A stretch of 64,000 bases of DNA from Mucor racemosus (taxonomy: Eukaryota; Mucoromycota; Mucoromycetes; Mucorales; Mucoraceae). The first letter of the stretch is position 1. Each line of letters starts with the position of its first letter. The notes under the pieces are model-generated. The model did not search any database and was not told the origin of the DNA. It saw only the letters and a list, made by a program, of their open reading frames with translations. The stretch lies in assembly GCA_027405735.1 (NCBI GenBank), contig JAPEHQ010000012.1, forward strand, positions 1,240,001 to 1,304,000. The letters are read 5' to 3'. The position numbers and the translations under genes were made by a program. Below are positions 11,939 to 23,777 of the stretch, in pieces.

Positions 11939-14051
11939 ATCAAGATAATACACAGATTTATACAATAGATAATACATAGATAGACAAATAACTCCTTGAT
12001 TTTCTGGGGATAATAATAGCACTGATGCTAACTATAATATTTTAGATGGCTGGACTGCACTAATGTGGGCAACTACCAACAACCATGAAAATTTAGTCAA
12101 GTTATTACTTGAAAATGGCGCTTCAGCTCAAACTAAATCAGCTAAAGGAAGAACTGTATTTGATTTCGTAAAGAATGATTCGCAAAAAATTGCAGACATT
12201 CTATATAATCCTCGCGATAGCATTTCATCTACATCCAGCATCATGGGTTTTAATGCAGACAATAGAAGCTCAACATCATCCAATGCTGGTGATTGCGATC
12301 GCTACTATCAATATTCAACTGAAGAAAACTATGAAAACTTTCTTTCTCATGACAATGAACGTAGACCAAAATTAATCGAAGAATTTCTCAACTATGAAAA
12401 TGACGATGACAATGACAATGATGACAATGATGACAATGATGAGGAGAACGATCAATATGGTGACGATGATGATGATTATGAGGAGGATGAGGAGGAAGAC
12501 AAAGAAATAGAATTCAACTGGGATAGATGTATGCCTGATCAGATGTTTGTGTTCGCTGCAGATGATCTCCCTTACATTCTTGATACAGTTATCACAAATC
12601 TTACTCTTCCTGTACGTAATGTTCAAGAAATCTTCTTGCCTGCTAATGTCGTTTTTTTGAGTGCTCGATTTGCTCATTATTTCTCAAGTTCTGAATTAGC
12701 AGAAGATGTAATGGAAGGCGCTTTATTCCGTATCAGCAATAATATCAAGGTGAGTATATATCTCAAATGTATATACAATGGAACTCATAATTTTGAATAG
12801 AGCAACACACAAAATGTGCATATTTTGTCTTATTGGATGACTAACATTACTCGTCTTTTGTACTATCTTAAAAAAGATGCAGAATTAGTTGTAGCTACAG
12901 CAGAATATCAACTTCGATTATCTGAACTCGTATCCGAAACTTATAATCATATGGTGAATGATATCGGTAAACGCATAACACAAATTTTGGAACCAGCCAT
13001 GTTGGAACATGATCCCATCGCTGGTTTAGAAGATGTCAATTTTGCAGATGACTGGCAACGGTTTTTTAGAAGAAGCACGAGTAGCCGAAAGTCAGAAGAT
13101 GGTATGCAAATGCAACGTAGTAACACTAATTCATCAACAATGACAACAGCTACAACTTCAAGTGAATTGCCTACTAGAATTATATCTCCTAAAACTATCA
13201 CTCAATTATTTTCTTCGACATTTTATGTATTTCAATCATATGAAGTTCATTCAACCATCATCATTCAAGCACTCGCTCAATTCTTTCACTTTTTATCTTG
13301 TGAATTATTCAATCACATTTTATCTAAAAAAAAGTATTTGTGTCGTTCCAAAGCAGTTCAAGTTCGTATGAATTTATCTGCACTTGAAGAATGGATTCGT
13401 CATAACCATTTACCTCCCAGTTTGATCTCCTATTTGAACCCTTCTATTCAATTAGTTCAGTTATTACAATGCGTATCTCAATTAGACACACCTGCAAGTT
13501 TCCAATCCACCGTTAAAATGTTCGACACCATCAACCCACTTCAAATTAAACGTTGTGTTATGAATTATCGTTATGAAACCAACGAACAAAGAATTCCTGA
13601 AGAAATTGAGAAATTAGTCAATTCAACTGTAGATGAAACTATAAGATTGAAACAAGCTAGACAATCAAGATCATTTGAAAGAAGACGTAAAAGCATCCCT
13701 GTTAGTCAACAACTCAGAAGATCTTTATCTAATCGAGGAAGTGAAATCATGGGAAGCATCTTTAACATTGTTGAAGAGAAACCTGCTATCAATGTTGAAG
13801 TAGAAGTGATCAATAAAAATAAGGAACAGGAGAAGAGCGAGGAGGAAGAAGAAGAAGAATACAAGGAGGAAATCAATGAAACTAAAGATTCTAGATTTAT
13901 GTTGCCCTTCTTTGTTCCTACAACTGCTCAATTGTCTCATGCAGGTGGATGGTCTCAAAAAGAACGTGTCTTATTGATTCCAGTTATACCAGAAGATTGG
14001 ATGGATAAACTGGATAACAGCGACAAAACCACCTCCTCGTCTGCTCAATAA
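11266..14051 (+). CDS. Ankyrin-repeat protein with dilute (DIL) domain
   Basis: Predicted 815-residue protein. Exons are 11266-11758, 12046-12749 and 12801-14051. Ankyrin repeats lie at about residues 100-205 (NTTALIYAACFGKFEIAQALLLAGA, then across the intron HGWTALMWATTNNHENLVKLLLENGA). A very acidic Asp/Asn/Glu stretch follows at about 285-325. The second half is a dilute domain, the cargo-binding fold of class V myosin tails (LSYWMTNITRLLYYL, HMVNDIGKRITQILEPAML, TITQLFSSTFYVFQSYEVHS, KAVQVRMNLSALEEWIRHNHLP). Fungi have stand-alone ankyrin-DIL proteins without a motor; none of the motor domain is here. A role in vesicle or organelle transport is inference. The first intron is unusually long (287 nt) and repetitive. 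The start could instead be the ATG at 11281. Confidence 0.85.
11759..12045 (+). repeat. Low-complexity intron: T18, GA/GAGT repeats, A37
   Basis: This 287-nt intron is about four times the local norm. It carries T18 at 11771-11788, a GA/GAGT purine repeat at about 11826-11884 and A37 at 11900-11936. The T and A runs are complementary and could pair in the transcript. An insertion of retroposed or polyadenylated DNA is one possible origin. Confidence 0.6.
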
Positions 14052-14374
14052 TCCCATCTCTCATCATTAAGCGTCAAAAACATCAAAATACACAACAACA
14101 AAAAATTCCACTCTGTACAAGAACATAATTTTCTATTGCAACTACTACTTCTCGACACCATATAAAGTACTTTAATACCCTTATAACACAGTTTAAAACT
14201 ATAATTTTAGATACCCAATTTACATTCATTCACTCTTTTTTTTCTTCTTCTTTTTATGTTATTTTCTTTTTCTTTTCTTTTCTTCCCTTCCCTTATGTAC
14301 ATTTATATGCCCTTAATTCTATATTTCGCTTTTTCAACAATCCCAAAAAAATTATGTTCTTCTATATATTTACT

Positions 14375-14963
14375 TTATTTCTCTTTATTATTATCATCTT
14401 TATCTGCTGATTGCTTATTTTTATTACGTTTTTGACGCTTTGCTCTTTTCTTTGCTGTACGTTCTTCATCCTCCTCGCGAAGACGTCGTAATTTATCACT
14501 ATAATCTTTATCCTCTTTTTCCTAATAAAAAAATTATAAATTTAATATTCAAATTTGAACATGCATCTTGTAGAATGGCAAAACCTACTTTTCGCTCTTG
14601 ATCATCCATATTTTTCATACGAGCATATTCACGTCTTCTTTGTGCTCTGTACACATGAAAATCACCACTACCAGCACCAGCACTTGAGCCTAATTTGGTT
14701 ATGGTTTAAGTAAACTGAATCATTATAGGAATCCCGTATATTCTCCATTAATTACCTGATACGTTGCGTACGAAATCTTTAGGTGCTTGAAGTTGATTCT
14801 TTTCTTTGGGCTTTTCAGGAATGTAAACTGGTTTATCGATCTTTTGAAATAATCGATTTAGTTTTTCTTGTTGCTCCTCTAATGGTGTGATAATGTGTTT
14901 ATTCTTTTTTGGTACGCCATCTGTCTCTACCACAGTTGTTTTATTCTCCTGTGCTTTTGACAT
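14375..14963 (-). CDS. PRKRIP1: PRKRIP1 / DUF1168 spliceosome-associated protein
   Basis: Predicted 151-residue nuclear protein. Exons on the minus strand are 14963-14756, 14689-14589 and 14521-14375. The N-terminus holds [25 protein letters not shown] and KDFVRNVSG, followed across the intron by [28 protein letters not shown], the typical DUF1168 core. The C-terminus is a long charged helix rich in Arg, Lys and Glu ([24 protein letters not shown]). In metazoans PRKRIP1 bridges U2 snRNP and the catalytic core of C-complex spliceosomes through such a helix. Length matches the family. Its 3' end converges with the ankyrin-DIL gene, about 320 nt away. Confidence 0.88.
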
Positions 14964-15814
14964 TGTTTATAAAGTTACAAGTTGCTTCAAAAAGATCTTT
15001 TTTCATGGAGAAATATGGTTAAAGGCACTGTATAAACCATAGTCACGAAATACTAGCAAGATTGGAGTCTCATGTATTATTCAAAACTGGATATCTGCAG
15101 AAATTATAAGAGCAATTTAAAGAAAAATGTTCTGATTTATGTATTAAGTAATACTAAAACCCCTTGAGTTGGTCAATTTTTGTATCAAAAAGAAATGCGT
15201 TAGAAATAATACCTCAAATTTCCCATATGTCCTGATTCAGATGAACAATTTTCATGTTTTTTTGTCAGGTTTCAAAAGCCATTATCATTACCTTATTTGA
15301 GGCATAGAAAATAAGTTGTGAGAGTGTCTACATTACATTTTCGATGAAATGAACTAAAATTCAATTCTTGACACTTTGCAAAGTAAATGTAAATTGGCCG
15401 TGTTGTGCTGATATATAGAAAAGTCAAGCATCTTTTGAACAATATTAATGCAAATAAGCTCAAACTGCAGATGCACATAGATTTTAGAAGTATCGACCAA
15501 TATTCCAGATGCTAGCTTTGACGATAGATAGAGAGTACATTTACTTATTAATTTTGTAGTTGCCATTGTCATATATGTTGATTTTGCGCTATTTCCAATT
15601 TTAAAATGGTCTGCTGAACCATAAAACCTACTAGGGAAAAGTGGGCGCTTGATTCCTACGATTTAACCAGCAAATTAATGGATGCCAAAATTATAGTACT
15701 GGATACTGTTACAGTTACGGTATATATTTTAAAACTTACAGCCCATTTAGATCATTTTTCATTGACTTCAAACATTTTGCCAGTAACTAAATTTCTTTCA
15801 AGCAGAAGAAGAAA
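14964..15814. other. Intergenic upstream of PRKRIP1, up to repeat copy 1
   Basis: AT-rich promoter region of PRKRIP1 grading into repeat-derived DNA. No gene seen; overlapping short ORFs near 15293-15572 show no family features. Confidence 0.5.
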
Positions 15815-17772
15815 CTTTTTTTTCCAAAAACGTGTCCAAAAATCCATCAAAAACAGCTGTTGGCTAATGAAATCCAGGCATGTTTTTCCTACATCTACTA
15901 TGCATTAATTGCAATTTCAAAATTTAACTTTAAAACATTATTTGGTTTTATAAAAAATTTCAAAGAATATCTGAAACAATTGATATACGATTCAAAATAG
16001 TTTGAACACGTACGAGTTTGCATTTACCCATTATTTCCACAGCAACTCAGAGAGGCTAAACCTTTTGCAATTCTGTGGATCAACACTAGAAATAACTGCC
16101 ATTGCAACGGGAGGCCATTTGAATCTATATTCATTGAGAATTGGTGAGCTTATTATTGACCTTAATAAGCGTAGATAGCAGGTAGCCATCTTGTTCTTCA
16201 AATTTACCGAATGCACAATAATAACCCATGGAAGCTGGTATTTGAAATGCTCTTGTAGTACTTATTCATACCTATATTCACAAAGATTGGCAGATTATTT
16301 GTATTAGTATTCATACGGATCGTAGTATTTATTAGATTGTTTTCAATAAAAGTTTGCAGTAGGTTATAGGTGAACTTTGGGGATGATTTTCTCGACACAC
16401 AGGTAGATTGCGTGGAAGTTACCCTTTGATATCAGCGTGTCAAAGATGTGTAATTACTCTCATATAAAATTGGGAATTATCAGGTTTGAAATTTGTCGAG
16501 ATAGCTAAGGTTTTTGTTGTCGATTTTTTACGGTTGTAAAAAAATCAGGTTTTATATGGTTTTCTGATTGTTTTCCATTTTTTCGCCCACTATTGAGTTG
16601 AATCACGTAAATCTTCAAAAACGATATACCTTTACTCCATCGACCATTGATATTTCTCGGAAAATAGAAATATTAATACCAGAATATAAGTTCACTGACC
16701 AAACATTAACCAAAATGACCTAAACTTGATTATAAAAAAGTTGAGCATCAAAATTGAGGTACTAATTTTTTGTATTCCCAAGAGAGATCTAACTCTAAGC
16801 TACTCTGTATTTTTTGTTTCAGCGAAAAATATTGATTTTTTGTCGAGATAATCCAAATAATAGTCGATATCACAGCTTACAGCTTATGATAACTGGGTTC
16901 CAAAATTTATTTTAAAAAATGGACGAAAAATGATGAAAAAAACAAAATCGTTTAGATGTTCATAAACTGCAAAGTAAGTCGACCTAGTATACTAAATAGA
17001 TTTTGTACAGCTTTACATTTTGCATCCATCTAAATAAAATTCAGACAAACATTTCACATTAAATTTTGCGTAAAATGCAATTGAAATTTTGGAGGTTTTT
17101 TGAAGATACGCATCACTTTTTATAAGCATATTCAAAATATAACTAATGGAAATGATGCGCAAAAACATTATCTATCGATCAAGCTATTTTACAATCTTTT
17201 AGCTGCATTATTCGTAGAGAAAACAACATTTTTGTCAAAATTTTTTTCTGTTTCAGAATTTTGGATGAGGGTATACAAGGGGAAAATGGACGCCAGAAAT
17301 GGAGGTACCTTTTTGTACACATTTTTGACGATATCTCCACGAAAAATCAATATTTTGAAAAACTCTAAATTGGGTCCGAGAGAGCTTAACGAACTTAATG
17401 ACATGAATGCAAAAAAAAATGTTGCTCAATTTAGCCAATATTTTGAAACCTGCTGTAGGAATGTCAAAAAAAATGAAAAAAAAATAAAGGTGCTCAGAAT
17501 TTTTTTATATTACAATATGTTATAAAGTGCGTTAAAACAAGTAAGTTGTATTATTAGAAAGTGTTAGTATAGCTTAATGTTTCTTGGAGATATGGAGCCT
17601 CAAAGTTTCAATTCTTTAGCAGTGAAATACGCGTAAAATTTGAAACATTAGCACTGAAAAATTAATACCAACTTCAAAAAGCAGGATATTTCCGGATACT
17701 TGTTTTTAGATTAAAGGGGAGCATCTCAGGTACATTGGCATATATTTTTTTCTTGGTGTTATTTAGTGAAAG
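15815..17772 (+). repeat. Interspersed repeat, copy 1 (long form)
   Basis: Copy 1 of a dispersed family. 16693-17772 matches the reverse complement of copy 2 (26029-27130) almost base for base. 15817-15975 matches 27130-27290 in the same orientation. The roughly 700 nt between them is absent from copy 2 but partly present in copy 3 (16560-16690 against about 55990-56110 reversed). It contains a 66-nt block at 17263-17328 that is identical in all three copies. An open frame at 17100-17525 (141 codons) runs through the block, but the opposite strand is open too, so coding is unproven. Ends are approximate. No transposase seen. Confidence 0.75.
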
Positions 17773-18278
17773 TAAGAATTAATCCTCGTACATTTTGATG
17801 ATCGACAAAACTGTTTTCTGGCGTATATATCAGGCATTTCTGTTGCATCAAGTGTGAGAAACTATTTTTTTTTATAACACTATATACTCATCAGAGAGAC
17901 CTCGCTTTGGGGTTTTCAAATGATTATATTTATATATGAATTTAAGATTATGGAAATCGTAGGATTGAGACTATTATTACGCTTCATAAAACAAGCAAAG
18001 AGTACATTTCATCGAAAAAAAAAAAAAGGCGACATATCCAATGCTTGAGCATTTTATAATTGCCTCACATAAATGTCGAAAAAAAAAACTGTTTAAATAA
18101 AGGAAATAATTTCGAAAAATTGCAATCATAAAGTATCTTCATCCTGAAACTATTTTACTTTTACAAAGTGACAATTCAAACATGTTTCGAATATCGAACA
18201 CTCCAATTTCAAATACAATATTTAGTGGATCCAAAAAGTGAACTCCTTATTTTTATAAATATTCTTTTTTTTTTATAT
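17773..18278. other. Intergenic after repeat copy 1
   Basis: Downstream flank of the ATG27-like gene (minus strand), with A runs near 18018 and 18079. No gene seen. Confidence 0.5.
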
Positions 18279-19620
18279 CTAAACAGCAACATATCCTCCA
18301 GTACCTCGACGATGAGACATGACAGAATCAACAATGTGGGCAAAGAGATCCTATAAAGCACTCGTTAATTTTAATGATAAAAGATGTTTATGCAATATGA
18401 GGACTTACTCTGATGAGATATGGAAGGTCCAACCAGAACTCTATTAATATTTCTTTCAGTTAAGTAGCTAGCCTTTATTATCATCACCATTAAAACTTAC
18501 CGCGATGAGGAATAAGGTCAAGACCTTTCGCATTGTACATTTTGTAGTTATAAATAGCACCACCGATAAAGTAGACACCTGCTAACACAAAGACAATGGT
18601 GAAAAAGATACCAATGCCTGACATACCTTCACTTTTTTTTTCTCCTTCGGGAGGAGGGGGATTAGTTTTATCACCATTATCGGGCAACTTTTCACCTGCT
18701 TTAGTACTAAATAATCTATGTTAGATTGACCTTGGATCAAAATATCAAATTAAATACATACGCGCAAGCATAAACTGTCTTCCATTGGAGTGTCAAAACA
18801 TTATTGTTGTATGAAACTACAGTTGGATCAGAAATTTTATCCTATAACTAAAGTTAAATCACTCCACTTCCGTTCATGCCAATCTTTTTATTATTTACCT
18901 TGGATCCACTTTCATCACACTCCAAGAACACTTGAGCAGATTGTCGTTTATCGCCCCAGGTACCGCCATTTAATAACAAGGAATATTGATAACCGCCTAT
19001 ACTATTGTGTCAATCATTACCATTTCATGATATCCTCCTCCTTTCAATTATTCTTACTCTTTGTAGCGTCACGATCAGCATCAACAGGATTGAATTGAAC
19101 ATCTTTACTACATAGATTTGACATCGTAAATCAAATCTTGTCAAACTTTAAATTTTCATGATGAAACTTACTTTTCGGCAATAGTTTGGATATAGTCAAC
19201 ACTTTTAGTTTCCCCTTTAGTATGAATAATTCTTCTACAGATAAGCTACTCTTTACATATTAAGAAATGCTTGTCCTATTTGTACTAGCCATATGATTTA
19301 CTTACAGAATCCTTTCCACAGAAATCTTGGGCATTTTCGCTTGGGACAGGAATACTATCACATAAATTTACTTGAACTTCAGTAGTAGTTATAGTAGGAG
19401 GTGTTTTTTCGTCATGAGAGATAGTAAATACTCTATAAAGCAATATAAATTTCAGTATAGACGTTTACACGTAAATCATAAGATATTACTTGTTTAATTT
19501 AGATAAATCTAATTGGAAATCTTTATCTCCAATAGGTTTAAATCCTGGTTGACAAAATGGTTGAATAGCCAAAGCAGCACCCGAGAATAATATCAACGCC
19601 AAATTAAATGAACTTTTCAT
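18279..19620 (-). CDS. ATG27: ATG27-like type I membrane protein (MRH domain)
   Basis: Predicted 289-residue Golgi/endosome membrane protein. Nine small exons on the minus strand: 19620-19490, 19432-19306, 19245-19172, 19107-19058, 18996-18899, 18841-18762, 18706-18501, 18440-18409 (32 nt) and 18350-18279; all phases agree. An N-terminal signal peptide (MKSSFNLALILFSGAALA) is followed by FCQPGF and a mannose-6-phosphate-receptor-like lumenal domain (YSLLLNGGTWGDKRQSAQV, LECDES, LQWKTVYAC) with paired cysteines. A Pro-rich linker leads to one transmembrane helix (GIGIFFTIVFVLAGVYFIGGA). The cytosolic tail (FWLDLPYLIRDLFAHIVDSV) ends GGYVAV, resembling the Atg27 tail with its Tyr sorting signal. 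In yeast Atg27 traffics with Atg9 vesicles. It lies beside CDC50, transcribed in the same direction. Confidence 0.87.
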
Positions 19621-19732
19621 TATAATTATTTATTAGAAAAAGAGAAAAATATATATGTATACTGTAGAAAGAAAGAAATGAAGGGGTTTAACAACGATAA
19701 CAACAAGACTCAAACACACCACCAATGTGACT

Positions 19733-21195
19733 TTAGTCCTTGTGGAGATGTTTGCGCTTATTACTTGGTAATCCACCACCAGGTTGATTCCAAGACAAAT
19801 ATGATTCATCACCTAATTTTCTAGGTCGAATCAAGTGTCTAATACTAAACAAAAGACCCAACAAAATGCACAAAGCACCAATAGCCATATAAGCAATGCC
19901 AAGGTATGGATTGCGGCCTCCCATGGCTGTAGTAGTTGATAAAACTAACCATTTCTCACCACCATATTGCAATGTATCAAAATCTGATGCAATGATAAAA
20001 TTTGATTAGTATGATATATTTGATATTTTAGCTTTTAAACACTCACTTGAATCAATAGATATTCTCCATCGACCTGCTTGAAGATCTTGAGTATCATTTC
20101 TTGCCCAAATTTTACGGAAATCGGGCAATGCAGCCACGTGCATCCAAACCATAAAACGTTCTTGAGTGGATAAATCTGGCGGAGGGTATTCATCCGTATA
20201 CTCCCCATTCGGATAACGAAGAGCCCAATTAGGTGGAGGTGCAATTTGTGATATTTCATATTTAGTAGCGCCGTATTTTTGTTGATCGGATGGCCATGCA
20301 ATGTTGTGTGGGCTCATGACATATGTTTGAGGTGTTTCAGAATCAACAGAGGTAAAATCAGAAGCAGTATCTAAAGTAAACTAACATGAGGATATTTGAC
20401 ATTTTTTTAGCGTTAAAAACTATATATTAAATTTTACCATTAAACATTGAGTTGGCGATCAATCCACATGGAAAAATAGCTTTTCCAGCATCATTAAAAG
20501 CTAATGGAGCACAATTCGTATCAAGTGTGCTGGATGCAACAACATCTCCCATTAACTGATTGGCATCAAAATTCTTGATATATTGTCGATGATTTTGATA
20601 AAATTCTGTAAGTCTGTAATACAAGAAAACTGGACCCTTCATTGTAGTTGGAATTGTAAAATCAATTGTACAGCGAGGAATACTAAGATTGTTGGGATTA
20701 CCCCATGATGGATCCAGGAAGCTGCTCTCATTTCTATATGAATATACTGGTGCTTGCATATCTGATGCATTGAAGTTACTATCTGATACTTGATAATCGT
20801 AAAGACTTGGCGCTAAATAAACTGGGTCTGTGTACTGTTGGCAATATGAATAATTGATCATTATTTGGTCAACCTAGGGCAATTGAGCTTTTTTATTAGT
20901 ATTAGATATTCATTATTCTCTTGGTACCCAAGTATTACTTTATTACTATTCCACCATAATAAACCACCAGCAGGACAGAATATAATACCAACTAGAAACA
21001 ATGTAGGTAGAACTGTTCTAGGTGTTAATACTGGTTGCCAAGCTGGTAATCTTTGCTGTCTAAATGCACCATCTATTCAATAAGAAGAGTTGGAATCTCG
21101 AAAAAAGAATGAGATACGAATTCTTTTTTTTTACCTTTGGGTCTTCTAGTTTTATTTTCTTCTTGCGGCTTCTCTTCTGCTTCTTCTTTTGTCAT
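19733..21195 (-). CDS. CDC50: CDC50/LEM3-family flippase beta subunit
   Basis: Predicted 401-residue noncatalytic partner of a P4-ATPase lipid flippase. Exons on the minus strand are 21195-21135, 21072-20939, 20873-20438, 20370-20047 and 19983-19733. The short charged N-terminus (MTKEEAEEKPQEENK) is cytosolic. DGAFRQQRLPAWQPVLTPRTV precedes the first membrane helix (LPTLFLVGIIFCPAGGLLWW), a family hallmark. The large exoplasmic domain has paired cysteines, several N-x-S/T sites, and the conserved segments KGPVFLYYRLTEFYQNHRQY and CGLIANSMFND. A second helix (YLGIAYMAIGALCILLGLLF) sits near the C-terminus, followed by a basic tail. Such subunits are needed for ER exit and activity of Drs2/Dnf flippases. 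The 555-nt gap to the MIOX gene is a divergent promoter. Confidence 0.9.
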
Positions 21196-21750
21196 AGTGT
21201 TGTGTTCCAATTAAGGTAGATGGATAGATAGAAAGATAATAATAATAAAAAAAAACAGAAAATGGATTAGAAATAAATAGCACATTGGTTTCCGACACGG
21301 TCTTTTCCCTCTCATCAAGTCACTGGTTGTTTTTCTCGGCAAATTTACCATTACACTGTACTATCATATCTAATGCAGGCAGTAAAAACAAGCTGTGGCA
21401 TCGAGGTTGAATTGGTTACTAGGCAACACATGAAAAATCCTGGAACGGTTGCCATGGTTATAGAATTGTTGCATCGAGATTGACTGACATGATGGCTTGC
21501 TCAATTCAGGATTAAATATTATCGAAATGATTGATTGGATAAGAATTGCCGCTTTAGTTTTGATTTATATAAACTTAAGCTCATTGTTTATCCATAAAAT
21601 TAAAAAAAAACGAGACAAATACATGCGTATGTACGGTATGCTTGTGTGAGAAAAAAAAATCTCTGTTTGACTTTTACAAATATATAAATAGCAATAATCG
21701 ATTGCTCTGATGATCTATTATATTTTAGCTACCTTTTTATTTTTTATTTC
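21196..21750. promoter_or_regulatory. Divergent promoter between CDC50 and MIOX
   Basis: 555 nt shared by two outward-facing genes. Short A runs occur, but no recognised operator was seen. A short upstream MIOX exon cannot be excluded: an ATG near 21624 precedes a GTATGC-type donor, and an acceptor-like ATTATTACAG abuts the provisional MIOX start. Confidence 0.4.
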
Positions 21751-22681
21751 ATGAAATTATTACAGAGCAATCAACTATCTGAAGCTGTAAAAGTTGCTGA
21801 AGCTTGGGAAGGTTTTGTAAAAACCAAATATGGTAGCAAAAGTTCAAAAAAAGAGACATCCGCATTCCGTGATTATGAAATTGCAAATGAGGAGCAACCT
21901 TTGGTAGCTGCATTTTATAAGGAGAATCATGCCAAGCAATCATTGTTACATGTATTAGCGAAAAAGAAGCTTTATGGGGGTTTAACTCATGGTGAAATGG
22001 GTATTTGGGAAGCTCTTGAGCTGATGAATACCTTGGTAGATGAATCTGATCCTGACACACAACTATCTCAAATTGCACATGCTCTTCAATCAGCAGAAGC
22101 TGCAAGAAGAGATGATCAGCCAAGATGGATGATTTTAACTGCTCTCATTCATGATTTAGGAAAATACCTGTTCTTCTTGGGCGAGCCACAATGGACAGTA
22201 AGTATAGATTTAGCCAAGATTTGATTTATTTTTGATTAAATTGAAAAAGGTTGTTGGTGATACGTTTCCTGTCGGATGTGCATTCTCAGAAAAGATTGTT
22301 TATTCGCATTATTTGAAAGAAAATCCAGATTATTTTCACCCAGTATATTCCACACAATACGGCATTTACAGTCCTCATTGTGGGTTAGACAATGTACATA
22401 TCAGTTATGGCCATGATGAATACTTTTATCATGTCGTTAAAGATTATTTACCTGTTGAGGCTGCCTATATTATCCGCCACCATTCGTTCTACTCTTGTCA
22501 TACAGAGGGCCAGTATTCTTGGTTGTTAAATGAACACGATGTGAAAATGATGGAGTGGGTAAAGGTTTTTAATCAATATGATCTTTATTCCAAAGCAGAA
22601 GATGAGCCCGATGTAAACTTGTTGAAACCGTTTTATACAGAATTGATCAAAGAGTTTTTCCCTGAAAAAATCAAATGGTAG
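21751..22681 (+). CDS. MIOX: myo-Inositol oxygenase
   Basis: Predicted 292-residue non-haem di-iron enzyme that converts myo-inositol and O2 to D-glucuronate. Exons are 21751-22197 and 22250-22681. Conserved MIOX blocks are obvious: [79 protein letters not shown] and NQYDLYSK. The expected iron ligands are all visible as His110, His134, Asp135, His204, His227 and Asp260. The C-terminal Trp (KIKW) is also typical. The N-terminus is provisional because the ATG overlaps a possible splice acceptor. MIOX occurs in some fungi and is widespread in animals and plants; here it has a local-style intron, so nothing points to recent transfer. Confidence 0.93.
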
Positions 22682-23777
22682 TAAATTACTGTATTTTTAA
22701 ATATACACCCATTGTTTACGGGATATGCTATACATTAATAATCGTTAGCTTCATAAAATGTATAGTGTATCCTATCTCAGAATATCACTATACATAATTT
22801 AATGTCTCTAGATTTTCGATATTTAGTTTGTTATGTATTAATAAAATTAATCAATTTGAAATTCAAAAGTACGAACTCAAAAAAAGCTACAGATGATTAT
22901 GAGGAAGAAGCCAAAGATCAAAAACAAGAAGCTGAGAAACGGCATAGCCGAGTGAAAAGCCTCTGCTTGGAAAGCTTAATTTGATGTCATGTAACTTGAA
23001 AAGGTTCGAAAACCAAGTAAAAATATTATATATCAATATAAAATTGATACGAATCTATTTTTTATATATATACACTGTATTATATACATTAACAATATAC
23101 GGAATTTAATCACAAATCAAAATAGTGTCCGTCGTGGAAAAGTGATAGTCTAAATAAAGCTCAGGGTTTACTGTCAAAACGCAAAATTACTGAGCTACCA
23201 TCCAATGTTGTTTTTTGCTCAAAAAAATTCTTCGGTAATTTTCAAATAGTTGTTTATGAAGTCATCGACTAATTTAGACGACATGAACACTAGATGGTAT
23301 CACTTTCTTTATAAAGATTTTGTGGCTCTTCAGGACAAACAAATCCCTAAATCCTTGTAAAGTATTTGTAAAACCTTTCTCATTTAATCAATGAGTAACA
23401 TTTGGTTATCGACTTTACGCTGGTTATCTATATGAACAGGCGTTGTATTTTGACGATATTTATCTTTTTTTTTTAAAAAAAAAATATGGGCTTTGATCTC
23501 ACAAAGTGCCACAAAGCAATCCGGCAATCCCGTATCAGATGATTTTGCAATATTTTCAAGGTAAATGACAATTCTTTACTCAGTTTTGGTCACAGAGAAC
23601 TCCCACTGGTAACATTTTACGGTTGTATGATCAGGTGCTAACAATTCAGAAGCAAAATTTCTGTACTGGTGATCAACGGCATGTAAGTAATTGTTTTTAT
23701 TTATCTCTGCTCTCTAATTATTTAATTGCGTAAATCAAGATTCCTCTAGTTTCTTACTTCAATCTTATGTTTATAAA
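22682..23777. other. Intergenic, 1.1 kb
   Basis: No gene supported. A 60-codon Lys/Glu-rich frame at 22802-22984 has no family features. Near 22945-23011 there are tRNA-like A-box and B-box matches without a foldable cloverleaf. Confidence 0.5.

Noticed and set aside
22802..22984. 60-codon Lys/Glu-rich frame after MIOX
   Set aside because: Short, no homology recognised and no supporting signals; composition alone is not enough.
22945..23011. tRNA-like A box (TAGCCGAGTG) and B box (GGTTCGAAAACC)
   Set aside because: No matching D-, T- or acceptor stems could be paired, so a tRNA is unlikely; at most a relic of a tRNA-derived repeat.
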